The notes under the pieces: generated by a model
Database searches by the model: none
The model's input: the letters and a program-made list of their open reading frames with translations, nothing else
What the model was told of the DNA's origin: nothing
NCBI GenBank assembly: GCA_025454915.1
Contig: JALONN010000012.1
Span: 124,001-188,000 of the forward strand
Source: Raineya sp.
Lineage (GTDB): Bacteria > Bacteroidota > Bacteroidia > Cytophagales > Thermonemataceae
Length of the DNA stretch: 64,000 nucleotides
Reading direction: 5' to 3'
Shown here: in pieces, positions 35,847 to 44,313 of the stretch
How positions within the stretch are numbered: position 1 is the first letter of the stretch
Layout of the letters: each line of letters opens with the position of its first letter
Translations under genes and position numbers: made by a program

Positions 35847-37539
35847 AATCTGATAAATGTGAAGCTACTACTTTCCAAGTATTTCCAGACTTGATATAAG
35901 TATCTGTATATCTTTGTCTAATAATTACTTGTTTGCCTTCTTGTACCCATTCTGATGTAACAACACCTCTTAAAATTACAACATTTCCAAAATCTACACC
36001 TTGACTATTATTTGTATAGATTCGTAGATTTTTACAACATTGGTTAAAAGAAGGCAAGTCTTTGATAATATCAGCTTTTGTTTGTGTAGCTCCATTAGGG
36101 AAAGTAATTAAAAAATTACTATCTACAATGTTATTCATACTTGTCATATCTGCATTCTCATAAGCATCAAGCCATTTTCTCTCTAATGTTTTTACTTCTT
36201 GAATATTAAAACTTTCATGATTGGTGATAGACAAAATCCAATTGCTTAAATCTGGTAAAAACATAGGTTCAAAGGAAGTAAGATTACCTAATTCACTATC
36301 ACTTTTTTTAGTAGCTCGCATCAATAAATGACTGGCTTTGGGATATATCTTTAAAGTAAGATTGTTTTTTGTTGTAAATGTGTTTGTTAATGATTGATAG
36401 ACCCTTTCCACAGGAGTAGAGGCATCTAATTCTCCAAATAAAGCTAATACTTTACCCTGATAGTTTTTCCAATCATTCATTGGGTTATAATTGACTTCAA
36501 GTGCTTGAAACCAAAAGCTCTTTCTATCTTTTTTGATGTCTTTTGAAAACGGAGGTAAAAAATCTACGATTTGTTTATTGGAAGCTAATTTTTCTAATGT
36601 TTTATCTAATAAAACTGCATCAGCTTTTTTATAAGATTCCACATAACGATAAACATACTTCCAAGCATTTAGACTTTCCTGAATGGTATTTTCTTCAATA
36701 CCTAAATTTCGTAATTCTGTAGAGGTATTATAAATATTTTGTTCTGAGGCTGCAATGCCCATGCCAGCACCTGAAATACAGAATACGAATGGTGTTTTAG
36801 GATTTAAGGTTGTTATTTTAGCTAAAATCCATCCCGCTTGACTACTACCTCCAAATCCAATATTGTCTGCATCAATCCGTGAGTCCTTTTTTAATATTTC
36901 ATAGGCTTTGAGAGCATCAGATGCTAAGTCTTTAAAAGAAGCAGACTGCCAAGAACCTGTTGATGTTCCACTTCCTCTCTTATCATAACTGAATACAGCG
37001 ATTCCATTTTTTGCTAAATGATCAGCGATTATTCGCATATATGAAGCATAACCATGCCTGTTTTGCTCACCAGAACCATGAATTAGAATGACAGCAGGTA
37101 CTTTCTTTTTTAGATTATTGGGGATTAGAAGTGTTCCAGAAAGGTTTATTTTCTCATTTTGGAAAGAAATATTTTCTTCTTTATACACATCAGATTTGTA
37201 TGCTTTTTCTTTATCCAATCCTTTTTCTTGAATAGAAATAGCATAAATTTTATTTTCTTTCGAATGAAAAGTAATAGTTTTGATGGCTTCTCTTGATTCA
37301 GTCATTAAGGTTTGTCCTGAATACCAAGTTGTATCATTTATTTTGTAGAGCCCTCGGAAGTCAGAAGTTTGTGAATCAAATAAAAATAGCCTTGTAAAAC
37401 TTCTACCTATTATAAACTCTTTAGAAGTGGATGTTTTATAAGTTCCTAAATAGGCATCATATATTTTAGGGTCAAGGTCTTGGGCTTTTAAAACATAAGA
37501 TATGAACAATGTTAATCCTAATGATAAAATTCTCCTCAT
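35839..37539 (-). CDS. exported alpha/beta-hydrolase fused to a SnoaL-like domain
   Basis: A 566-aa protein with a signal peptide (LSLGLTLFISYVLKAQ). Residues about 20-110 form a small beta domain. The hydrolase (about 110-430) has ILIHGSGEQNRHGY, SYDKRGSGTSTG, the Ser elbow FGGSSQAGW, GELDASTP (Asp) and KASHLL (His). The last ~125 residues (ERKWLDAYENADMTSMN.. ITFPNGATQTKADII.. RYTDTYIKSGNTWKVVASH) are a DUF4440/SnoaL-like domain. The fusion is less usual. Its promoter region carries the motif shared with the LytS operon, so it is likely a target of the neighbouring two-component system (inference). Confidence 0.85.
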   Translation of the reverse strand: MRRILSLGLTLFISYVLKAQDLDPKIYDAYLGTYKTSTSKEFIIGRSFTRLFLFDSQTSDFRGLYKINDTTWYSGQTLMTESREAIKTITFHSKENKIYAISIQEKGLDKEKAYKSDVYKEENISFQNEKINLSGTLLIPNNLKKKVPAVILIHGSGEQNRHGYASYMRIIADHLAKNGIAVFSYDKRGSGTSTGSWQSASFKDLASDALKAYEILKKDSRIDADNIGFGGSSQAGWILAKITTLNPKTPFVFCISGAGMGIAASEQNIYNTSTELRNLGIEENTIQESLNAWKYVYRYVESYKKADAVLLDKTLEKLASNKQIVDFLPPFSKDIKKDRKSFWFQALEVNYNPMNDWKNYQGKVLALFGELDASTPVERVYQSLTNTFTTKNNLTLKIYPKASHLLMRATKKSDSELGNLTSFEPMFLPDLSNWILSITNHESFNIQEVKTLERKWLDAYENADMTSMNNIVDSNFLITFPNGATQTKADIIKDLPSFNQCCKNLRIYTNNSQGVDFGNVVILRGVVTSEWVQEGKQVIIRQRYTDTYIKSGNTWKVVASHLSDFK

Positions 37540-37562
37540 AGAATAAAATTTAGGTAAAAAAG

Positions 37563-37587
37563 CTTATAAAGAATTCACTTCATGAAC
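37563..37587. promoter_or_regulatory. candidate LytTR-region operator, second copy
   Basis: TTATAAAGAATTCACTTCATGAA on the plus strand, equal to TTCATGAAGTGAAT followed by TCTTTATAA on the minus strand. It shares a 12-base identical block (TTATAAAGAATT) and the TTCATGAAGTRAAT block with the site at 34033-34076. It is 24-48 bases upstream of the hydrolase ATG at 37539. Confidence 0.55.
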
Positions 37588-37623
37588 TATTTTTTTAGAA
37601 TTTTATTGCAGAACTAAAAAATT

Positions 37624-38073
37624 TTATTTTTCCCAATGTTGGATTTCAACAATATTTCCATCAATGTCTTTAGCATATACAAAAGTAATAAAACCAACAT
37701 GGGGGATTTGAGTAGTAATTACTTCTCCAAGTAGTGTTCCACCATGTTCTATAAGACTTGATATAACATGTTCAAAATTATCTACTTGAAATGCAATATG
37801 ACTAAACCCCTTCCTGTTAATAGATGATTCTAGATTATCTAAAGTGTCAGTATATTGAAATATTTCTAAAGTAGGAGGATTCTCTTTATAACCAGGCAAA
37901 GCCAAATGAATGCCTTTTAAATGTGCATGATGTAAATTTGTAGCTTTATCTAACCAAATGCCAGATAAATCTCTTTCAGGAAAAATAGGCTTACAATTGA
38001 ATACCTTTATATAAAATTCAGCCAGTTTTTTCCAATTAGTAGAAATGATATTTGTATGTGCAAACCTTATCAT
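37624..38073 (-). CDS. VOC/glyoxalase-family protein
   Basis: A 149-aa protein of the vicinal-oxygen-chelate fold. It begins RFAHTNIISTNWKKLAEFYIKVFN, the standard first beta-alpha of this family. It has GIWLDKATNLHHAHLKGIHLAL, GFSHIAFQVDN (metal His) and the closing YAKDIDGNIVEIQHWE with the C-terminal Glu. It is a dioxygenase, isomerase or resistance-type enzyme; the substrate is unknown. The ATG lies only a few bases after the sucC terminator. Confidence 0.88.
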   Translation of the reverse strand: MIRFAHTNIISTNWKKLAEFYIKVFNCKPIFPERDLSGIWLDKATNLHHAHLKGIHLALPGYKENPPTLEIFQYTDTLDNLESSINRKGFSHIAFQVDNFEHVISSLIEHGGTLLGEVITTQIPHVGFITFVYAKDIDGNIVEIQHWEK

Positions 38074-38077
38074 GATT

Positions 38078-38107
38078 AAAAAAGAGTTAGGTTATACCTA
38101 ACTCTTT
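38078..38107 (-). terminator. sucC intrinsic terminator
   Basis: A 12-bp perfect stem AAAGAGTTAGGT / ACCTAACTCTTT with a 3-base loop. On the minus strand it is followed by six T (38083-38078), then four bases, then the ATG of the VOC gene at 38073. Confidence 0.9.
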
Positions 38108-38117
38108 CAATCAATAT

Positions 38118-39308
38118 TTATGCTAAAACTTGTTGTACTTTTTGAGCTGCTTCCTGAAGTGTAATGGCTGAGAATACTTTCAAACCAGACTCATCAATAA
38201 TTTTTGCACCTTCTTCAGCATTAGTACCTTGCAGACGTACAATAATAGGAACACTGATGTTTCCAATTTTTTTGTAAGCTTCCACAACACCATTAGCAAC
38301 TCTATCACAACGAACAATACCACCAAAAATGTTGATAAGGATTGCTTTTACGTTAGGGTCTTTTAAAATGATACGGAAACCAGCTTCTACGGTTTTTGCA
38401 TTTGCTCCACCTCCTACATCGAGGAAGTTTGCAGGCTCACCACCCGAAAGCTTGATAATATCCATCGTTGCCATTGCAAGTCCAGCACCATTTACCATAC
38501 AACCCACATTGCCATCTAATTTTACATAATTCAGATCATTTTCGCCAGCTTCTACTTCCAAGGGGTCTTCTTCTAAAATATCTCTCATTTCAGCAAGGTC
38601 AGGATGACGGAACAAAGAGTTATCATCTAAGTTCACTTTGCAGTCCACAGCCAAAATTTTATTATCAGATGTTTTAAGAACAGGATTTACTTCAAACATA
38701 GAAGCATCTGATTCTAAATAAGCTTTGTAAAGTGATTTTACAAAAGCGACCATTTCTTTATGAGCATTGCCTTCTAAACCCAATGCAAAAGCAATTTTAC
38801 GAGCTTGGAAATCACGAAGTCCTACACGAGTATCAATAAATTCTCTGATGATTTTTTCTGGATGTTGTTCAGCTACTTCTTCAATATCCATACCACCTTC
38901 AGTACTTGCAATAATTACATTTTGTCCAGAAGCTCTGTCCAAAAGAATACTCATATAAAACTCTTTGGGTTGGCTTTCACCAGGGTAATAGACATCTTGA
39001 GCAATCAAAACTTTGTGTACTTTTTTTCCTTCAGGACCAGTTTGTGGCGTGATTAACTGCATTCCAATGATTTTTTCAGAAAGATCTCTTACTTCGTCAT
39101 AGTTTTTAGCAAGTTTTACGCCTCCGCCTTTTCCACGTCCACCAGCATGGATTTGAGCTTTTATAACAAACCAAGTAGTACCAGTTTGAGCATTGAGCTG
39201 ACGAGCCACCTCTACAGCTTTAGAAGGGGTATCTGCAATGATACCTTCCTGAATACGAACGCCATGACGCTTTAAAAGTTCTTTTGCTTGATATTCGTGA
39301 ATGTTCAT
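38118..39308 (-). CDS. sucC: succinate-CoA ligase (ADP-forming) subunit beta
   Basis: A TCA cycle enzyme, 396 aa, full length. The N-terminal ATP-grasp domain is MNIHEYQAKELLKRHGV with VIKAQIHAGGRGKGGGVK. The C-terminal CoA-ligase domain has FLDVGGGANAKTVEAGF and INIFGGIVRCDRVANG. sucD is not adjacent in the window. The last 30 residues carry the family end (EEGAKIIDESGL). Its terminator is at 38078-38107. Confidence 0.96.
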   Translation of the reverse strand: MNIHEYQAKELLKRHGVRIQEGIIADTPSKAVEVARQLNAQTGTTWFVIKAQIHAGGRGKGGGVKLAKNYDEVRDLSEKIIGMQLITPQTGPEGKKVHKVLIAQDVYYPGESQPKEFYMSILLDRASGQNVIIASTEGGMDIEEVAEQHPEKIIREFIDTRVGLRDFQARKIAFALGLEGNAHKEMVAFVKSLYKAYLESDASMFEVNPVLKTSDNKILAVDCKVNLDDNSLFRHPDLAEMRDILEEDPLEVEAGENDLNYVKLDGNVGCMVNGAGLAMATMDIIKLSGGEPANFLDVGGGANAKTVEAGFRIILKDPNVKAILINIFGGIVRCDRVANGVVEAYKKIGNISVPIIVRLQGTNAEEGAKIIDESGLKVFSAITLQEAAQKVQQVLA

Positions 39309-39360
39309 ATAGATTTTTGGATTTCGATGTTGAAGTATGCAAACGGCACGAAATTTAGAA

Positions 39361-39368
39361 CAAATTTA
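39361..39368 (-). promoter_or_regulatory. -7 element, possible sucC promoter
   Basis: TAAATTTG on the minus strand, an exact TAnnTTTG match, 53 bases before the sucC ATG. No convincing -33 element. Confidence 0.35.
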
Positions 39369-39464
39369 CTACATTCCAAAGTTTTAGATAGAAGACATCC
39401 AAAACATACTAAGAGAATTAATTTAAATATTTGATTTACAGATTTTAAGATTTTAAAATTAGTT

Positions 39465-40181
39465 TTAAGCTAAATCCTTCTGAATTGTTTCAAAAACTTG
39501 TTGTTTTATTTTTTGTAAATCTGTGATATTTAAGTGCTGAGTATCAATGGGGGCATGAATAATACTTTCCATTTTATGCCATGAAAGACGGATTTTCCCA
39601 TCATCAGGCATGACTTTCCAAGCCCATTTAAGACTAATAGGAATAATAGGGGTATTGGTTTCAATGGCTAATTTAAAGGCTCCATCTTTAAATTCAACCA
39701 TTTGAGGAGGATTCTCGGAGAAAATACCTCCTTCGGGAAAAATAATAAGGCTTCTGCCTGACTCAAGAGCCTTCTTCATTTGTAAAAAGGCTTTGGCAGC
39801 AGCTACCTTGCTCTCTCTATCCACAGGAATATGTAATTTCCTGAACATATAACCAAACAAAGGAACTTTGATAATGGTACTTTTTCCTACAAAAGCATAT
39901 TTTCCCTTCATAACGCCAGCAATGGTTGCAATGTCTAAATACGAGAAATGATTGGCACAAAATATGTAGGTCTGATTCTTAGAAAAGTTTCCAACAAAGC
40001 GAGTAGGGTTAGGAATACCTAATAAAAAGTAGAATATATGTGACCAAGCTTTATATAAATAGGTGTTCCAAATACTTTTATGAATTCTATGAAATAAAAT
40101 AAGCCAAGGAAAAATTAAAATAAAACCCGAAAAAAAAACAAAAATCATCCAAAATGCGTATATTGTCTTAAAGAATTTCAT
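39465..40181 (-). CDS. plsC: 1-acyl-sn-glycerol-3-phosphate acyltransferase
   Basis: A 238-aa membrane-bound acyltransferase that makes phosphatidic acid. The N-terminal membrane segment is AFWMIFVFFSGFILIFPWLILF. The catalytic HxxxxD motif is NHFSYLD (H78, D83). The substrate-binding FPEGGIFSENPP and the IIPISLKW strand are in place. It could act in another lysophospholipid step. It is divergent from the YtxH gene with a 42-base gap. Confidence 0.9.
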   Translation of the reverse strand: MKFFKTIYAFWMIFVFFSGFILIFPWLILFHRIHKSIWNTYLYKAWSHIFYFLLGIPNPTRFVGNFSKNQTYIFCANHFSYLDIATIAGVMKGKYAFVGKSTIIKVPLFGYMFRKLHIPVDRESKVAAAKAFLQMKKALESGRSLIIFPEGGIFSENPPQMVEFKDGAFKLAIETNTPIIPISLKWAWKVMPDDGKIRLSWHKMESIIHAPIDTQHLNITDLQKIKQQVFETIQKDLA

Positions 40182-40223
40182 ATTTTTAAATGCAAATTTT
40201 TAACTACAAATATCCTAAAATCT

Positions 40224-40415
40224 ATGAGTAACGGGCAAAAAATCCTATTTTCTTTTTTAGCAGGAGCAGCAGCAGGTGTAGTGGCTGGTTTGCTTTTAGC
40301 ACCAGAAAGTGGGAAAGAAACACGCAAAAAACTAGCAAAAAAGGCTACAGACTTAAAGAATACTCTTGAGGATAAACTCAAAAGTTTCAGAACCGAAGAA
40401 ACAACCTCCAACTAA
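40224..40415 (+). CDS. YtxH-domain small membrane protein
   Basis: A 63-aa protein. One glycine/alanine-rich helix (FLAGAAAGVVAGLLLAPESGKETRKKL) is followed by a charged helix, exactly the YtxH/GvpP-like family pattern (LLAPxSGKETRKK). These small proteins are linked to envelope stress in many bacteria; the role is not known. A hairpin terminator overlaps its end. Confidence 0.88.
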   Translation: MSNGQKILFSFLAGAAAGVVAGLLLAPESGKETRKKLAKKATDLKNTLEDKLKSFRTEETTSN

Positions 40416-40434
40416 AATTTGGAGGTTTTGTTTT
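40403..40434 (+). terminator. intrinsic terminator
   Basis: AACCTCCAA / TTGGAGGTT with a 7-base loop, followed by TTGTTTT. The stop codon of the YtxH gene lies in the loop. Confidence 0.8.
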
Positions 40435-40501
40435 GATAGGATTTTTTAGCATCTTGCCTCCCCATTTGTAAAAAAATATCAATCCAAAATAGATTAATTG
40501 A

Positions 40502-41515
40502 ATGAAAATTATTGTTCCGATGGCTGGTTTGGGTAAAAGAATGCGTCCCCATACCCTCAGCGTTCCCAAACCTCTTATTCCCATTGCAGGAAAACCAATT
40601 GTTTACCGTTTAGTAGAAGATATAGCCCAAGTTTGTGGACAAAAAATAGACGAAATAGCCTTTATCATACACCCCAGTTTTGGAAAAAACACAGAGGATA
40701 ATTTACTATCTGTAGCGGCTTCGTTAGGTGCAAAAGGACGAATTTGTTACCAAGAAGAAGCTTTAGGAACAGCTCATGCCATTATGTGTGCCAAAGAAAG
40801 TTTGGATGGAAATGTAGTGGTAGCTTTTGCAGATACCCTTTTTAAAGCAGACTTTATATTAGATTCATCTAAAGATGGGATTATTTGGGTGCAAAAAATA
40901 GATGACCCCAGACAGTTTGGTGTTGTAAAACTTAATCAGAACAAGGAAATTACAGATTTTGTAGAGAAACCTCAGGAATTTGTTTCTGATTTAGCTATTA
41001 TCGGAATTTATTATTTTAAAGATGGAGCATATCTCAGAAAACACTTGCAATATCTTTTAGACAATGAAATTAAAGATAAAGGAGAATACCAACTCACCAA
41101 TGCCCTTGAAAATATGAAAAATGAGGGGACATCATTTACCATTGGTGAGGTTACAGAATGGCTTGATTGTGGGAATAAAGATGCAACAGTTTATACCAAT
41201 CAGAGATATTTAGCGTTTTTAGAAGAAAGAAATCAGCCGTTAAGAGCTAAAAATGCCCAAATACAAAATACTGTAATTATTGAGCCGGTTTTTATAGATG
41301 CTGATGTAATCATTGAAAATAGTGTGGTAGGTCCTTATGTTTCGGTAGGTAAGGGAACAACCATTAAAAATTCAGTTATCAAAAATAGTATTATTCAAGA
41401 GAATAGCCAATTACAATCTATTCATATTGAGAATTCTATGGTAGGGAATTTTGTACAGTGGCATGGAAAAGCTCAAAACTTGAGTGTAGGAGATTATAAT
41501 GTGATAGTGGATTGA
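40502..41515 (+). CDS. NDP-sugar nucleotidyltransferase (glucose-1-phosphate thymidylyltransferase-like)
   Basis: A 337-aa enzyme. The N-terminal nucleotidyltransferase has the signature VPMAGLGKRMRPHTLSVPKPLI (G-x-G-T/K-R), VAFADTLF and DFVEKP. The C-terminal ~90 residues are a left-handed beta-helix with hexapeptide repeats (VIIENSVVGPYVSVGKGTTI). It fits the RmlA-long/GlmU-like archaeal-type enzymes that make dTDP- or UDP-sugars. The precise sugar is not clear. The TPR gene follows after 40 bases. Confidence 0.88.
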   Translation: MKIIVPMAGLGKRMRPHTLSVPKPLIPIAGKPIVYRLVEDIAQVCGQKIDEIAFIIHPSFGKNTEDNLLSVAASLGAKGRICYQEEALGTAHAIMCAKESLDGNVVVAFADTLFKADFILDSSKDGIIWVQKIDDPRQFGVVKLNQNKEITDFVEKPQEFVSDLAIIGIYYFKDGAYLRKHLQYLLDNEIKDKGEYQLTNALENMKNEGTSFTIGEVTEWLDCGNKDATVYTNQRYLAFLEERNQPLRAKNAQIQNTVIIEPVFIDADVIIENSVVGPYVSVGKGTTIKNSVIKNSIIQENSQLQSIHIENSMVGNFVQWHGKAQNLSVGDYNVIVD

Positions 41516-41555
41516 TTTTTGTGGATAATATTTACAAAATTAAAATTGTATTTGT

Positions 41556-43316
41556 ATGAAATGGGTAGCTTTTTGTATTGCTTTGGGGGTTCTTTCTGTA
41601 GAACATGCTTTTGCTCAGAAAAAAAAGAAAAAAGATAAGGAAAAAGACAAAGTAGAGGAAACAGAAAGCCAAGCAAGAACAGAAGAGATAGTAGGTAAAG
41701 ATGATAGACAAACCACCCTGATGGCTGAACGACAAATGCTTGAAGGGATGAAATATTATGCTTTGGATAACTATCTGGCTGCCCTTGAAAATTTTCAAAA
41801 AGCCCTCAAAATTAATCCAAAAAGCTCTGGAATTCATTATCAAATTGCAGAAACTTATTTAAAGGCAGGAAGACCCAATGATGCCATCGCTTATGCTGAA
41901 AAAGCGATTGATTTAGAGGATACTAATAAATATTACTATCTTTTGTTGGGAAAATTATATGAGTCGCAAGGGCAATACGAAGAAGCTGCCAAGACATACG
42001 AAAAAATGTTTTCTAAAAAAATTACAGGAACAGATTTGTATGCCTACGATTTAGCTCAAATTTATCAGTTTCGTATCAAAGACTATTCTAAGGCTCTTAA
42101 ACTCTACGAAAATCTAGAGAAAAAATATGGTGTTCAGGAGGCTCTTTCTAAAGCCAAACAACTCATCTATATAGAACAAAAAAATAATACAGCAGCCACC
42201 TTAGAGGCTGAAAAATTGGCAAAGGCTTTTCCTGAAAACTCTGGCTATCAAATCAATTATGCTGAGATGCTTCTAGCCTCAGGAGAAGAAAGCAAAGCTG
42301 AAAGTTTTTTAGTAAGTAAGCTACCTAAAGATTACTCTTTTTCTTCCCATTTTCTGTTGTATAGAATTTATAAGAAACAAAATAAAAAAGATTTAGCAAA
42401 CGATTTGCTTTCTAAAACACTTGCCGAAAAAAGCCTTCCAGATGAAGTGCGTAACCAATTTCTGAAAGAAAACACACAAGGAGGAGGGGATGTAACCCAA
42501 ATGAACAACGAATTGGAAAAGGCTGTTCAGAATGCACCCCAAGACCCCGAAACGTGGTGGCTTTATGCCAAGAGTTTGGAACAGAAAAAAGATTTAGAAA
42601 AAGCTCGTAATGCTTATTTTAAAGTGGTTAGTTTAGATGGGAATCGCTTTGAAGCTTGGCAAAAACTTTTGTATCTGGATACAGAACTAATGCAAGCTAC
42701 AGAACTTCTGAGCCATTCGGAGCAAGCTTTGGAGCTTTATCCAACTCAGGCAATATTCTGGCTTTATAACGGAATCGCTTATCATGAGTCTAAAAAATAC
42801 CCCAAAGCAATTGAGAGTTATGAACAGGGTTTGAGCTTTGCTAAAAATAATGCAAAACTTCAGACACAACTCAATATTAGGCTGGCAGATACTTATTATG
42901 GTATGGGACAATATGAAAAGTCAGATAAAGTTTTTGAAGATATTCTTGTAAAAGAGCCTGAGAATGTAGTTGCTCTCAATAATTATAGTTATTACCTTGC
43001 TTCAAGAAAGCAAAAAATGGATATTGCTACCAAACATGTTAAGAAATTATTAGAACTTCAGCCTGAGAATGGGGTTTTTGTTGGGACATATGGTTGGGTT
43101 TTATACAAACAGAATAAACTCCAAGATGCTAAAAAAATGTTTGAAAAAGCAGTATCTCTAGCACCTTCTGCTCTTATTTTAGAGCATTATGGAGATGTTC
43201 TTTTTAAACTCAACGAAAAAGATAAAGCTATTGAACAATGGCAAAAAGCTCAAAATATGAAAGGAGGAAGCCCTCAATTGGCTAAAAAAGTAACAGATAA
43301 ACAACTCTATGAATAA
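41556..43316 (+). CDS. exported TPR protein (outer-membrane-associated type)
   Basis: A 586-aa protein. The signal peptide ends at VEHAFAQ, followed by a Lys-rich stretch (KKKKKDKEKDK). From about residue 60 to the end it is tetratricopeptide repeats (YALDNYLAALENFQKALKINP, HYQIAETYLKAGRPNDAIAYA, YYGMGQYEKSDKVFEDILV, YGDVLFKLNEKDKAIEQW). In Bacteroidota such a TPR gene is commonly next to a DUF4292 lipoprotein gene, as here, and the pair probably works at the envelope. Confidence 0.87.
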   Translation: MKWVAFCIALGVLSVEHAFAQKKKKKDKEKDKVEETESQARTEEIVGKDDRQTTLMAERQMLEGMKYYALDNYLAALENFQKALKINPKSSGIHYQIAETYLKAGRPNDAIAYAEKAIDLEDTNKYYYLLLGKLYESQGQYEEAAKTYEKMFSKKITGTDLYAYDLAQIYQFRIKDYSKALKLYENLEKKYGVQEALSKAKQLIYIEQKNNTAATLEAEKLAKAFPENSGYQINYAEMLLASGEESKAESFLVSKLPKDYSFSSHFLLYRIYKKQNKKDLANDLLSKTLAEKSLPDEVRNQFLKENTQGGGDVTQMNNELEKAVQNAPQDPETWWLYAKSLEQKKDLEKARNAYFKVVSLDGNRFEAWQKLLYLDTELMQATELLSHSEQALELYPTQAIFWLYNGIAYHESKKYPKAIESYEQGLSFAKNNAKLQTQLNIRLADTYYGMGQYEKSDKVFEDILVKEPENVVALNNYSYYLASRKQKMDIATKHVKKLLELQPENGVFVGTYGWVLYKQNKLQDAKKMFEKAVSLAPSALILEHYGDVLFKLNEKDKAIEQWQKAQNMKGGSPQLAKKVTDKQLYE

Positions 43317-43364
43317 TATTGATATTTAAATAATTATCCAAAATTTAGCACTTAATCACTAATA

Positions 43365-44177
43365 ATGAAATATTTTATACTAGCCGTTGGCATCATTACG
43401 TTGATGGCTGCTTCTTGTAGAAAGCCTAAAAAATTAAATACTTCCAATCCTGCTGATACCACTGTTATTCAAGGGGTTAAACCAAAGATAGATACTCCAA
43501 AAGTTGCTTTTGCTTTGGATAAAGAAATTCCAAGTCTTGAGTTTAAATATCTTTCTTCTGATACCAAAATAGACTTCACAGATGGCACAAATGACTCTAA
43601 GTTTAAGGTGAAAATGAGAATCCGTAAGGATAGTGCTGTTTGGCTCTCTATGCAAGCAAATATTGGTGTAGAAGGTATCAGAATTTTAGCAACCAAAGAC
43701 TCTATACAAATGATTAATTATCAGGAAAAAACGTACAGAGTGTTGAGTTATAAAGCTCTTAGTGAGGAGTATGGATTTGATTTTACATATGATTTGCTAC
43801 AAGGTGTTTTAATAGGTGAAATGCCCATCAAACGTTTTGATAAAGGAAATGTACTACGAGATACCAATTTTTATATCGTAAGACAAAGAGAAAAATTTCT
43901 AAACGTAGATAACTACCTGAATCAAAAGAATTTGAAACTGGAAAAACTCAATGTAAAAGATTCCAACACAGGTAGTGTGATGGAAATGCTATACTCGGAG
44001 TTTGTGGCATTGGGAACAGGCTTATTTGCAGAAAAGAACAATATCGACTTGAACTACTATAATAAAAAAGGCTTCTATAAAATTAAAATAGAAATTGACC
44101 ATAAAAGGACCAAAATTACCAATGAAGCTCTCGACTTCCCATTCAGGATTCCGAGTAAATACAAAAAAATGGATTGA
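43365..44177 (+). CDS. DUF4292 lipoprotein
   Basis: A 270-aa lipoprotein with lipobox TLMAASC. The body is the DUF4292 family, LolA/LolB-like in shape (KIDFTDGTNDSKFKVKMRIRKDSAVWLSM .. VEGIRILATKDSIQMINYQEKTYRVL). It is beta-rich and probably anchored in the outer membrane. It is 48 bases downstream of the TPR gene, in the same operon. A role in lipoprotein or LPS handling is an inference from fold resemblance. Confidence 0.85.
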   Translation: MKYFILAVGIITLMAASCRKPKKLNTSNPADTTVIQGVKPKIDTPKVAFALDKEIPSLEFKYLSSDTKIDFTDGTNDSKFKVKMRIRKDSAVWLSMQANIGVEGIRILATKDSIQMINYQEKTYRVLSYKALSEEYGFDFTYDLLQGVLIGEMPIKRFDKGNVLRDTNFYIVRQREKFLNVDNYLNQKNLKLEKLNVKDSNTGSVMEMLYSEFVALGTGLFAEKNNIDLNYYNKKGFYKIKIEIDHKRTKITNEALDFPFRIPSKYKKMD

Positions 44178-44224
44178 AATGGACAAAAGATGTGAGGTTT
44201 TAGAAATAAGACTATCAAAATATA

Positions 44225-44260
44225 AAGAAAAGCCTTCCTTTTGAAAAGAAGGCTTTTCTT
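44225..44260. terminator. intrinsic terminator
   Basis: A 13-bp stem AAGAAAAGCCTTC / GAAGGCTTTTCTT with a 10-base loop, closing the DUF4292 operon. Its right end touches the -33 element of the nrtR promoter. Confidence 0.88.
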
Positions 44261-44288
44261 GTAAAATCCAAAAATAGCTCTATGTTTG
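44259..44288 (+). promoter_or_regulatory. promoter of the NrtR-type regulator gene
   Basis: TTG (44259-44261), 19-base spacer, TATGTTTG (44281-44288). An exact -7 element, 25 bases before ATG 44314. The -7 element overlaps the palindrome-like site at 44286-44304. Confidence 0.75.
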
Positions 44289-44304
44289 CGTATGATTTAC
44301 ACAT
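44286..44304. promoter_or_regulatory. weak NrtR-type operator at the regulator's own promoter
   Basis: TTGCGTAT-GAT-TTACACAT aligns to the 8-3-8 palindrome TTGYGTAA-N3-TTACGCAA with three mismatches. It overlaps the -7 element, consistent with weaker self-repression. Confidence 0.5.
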
Positions 44305-44313
44305 AATATTCAT

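Noticed and set aside
40178..40411. 77-aa minus-strand open frame opposite the YtxH gene
   Set aside because: The plus-strand frame is a clear YtxH match; the other is a shadow.
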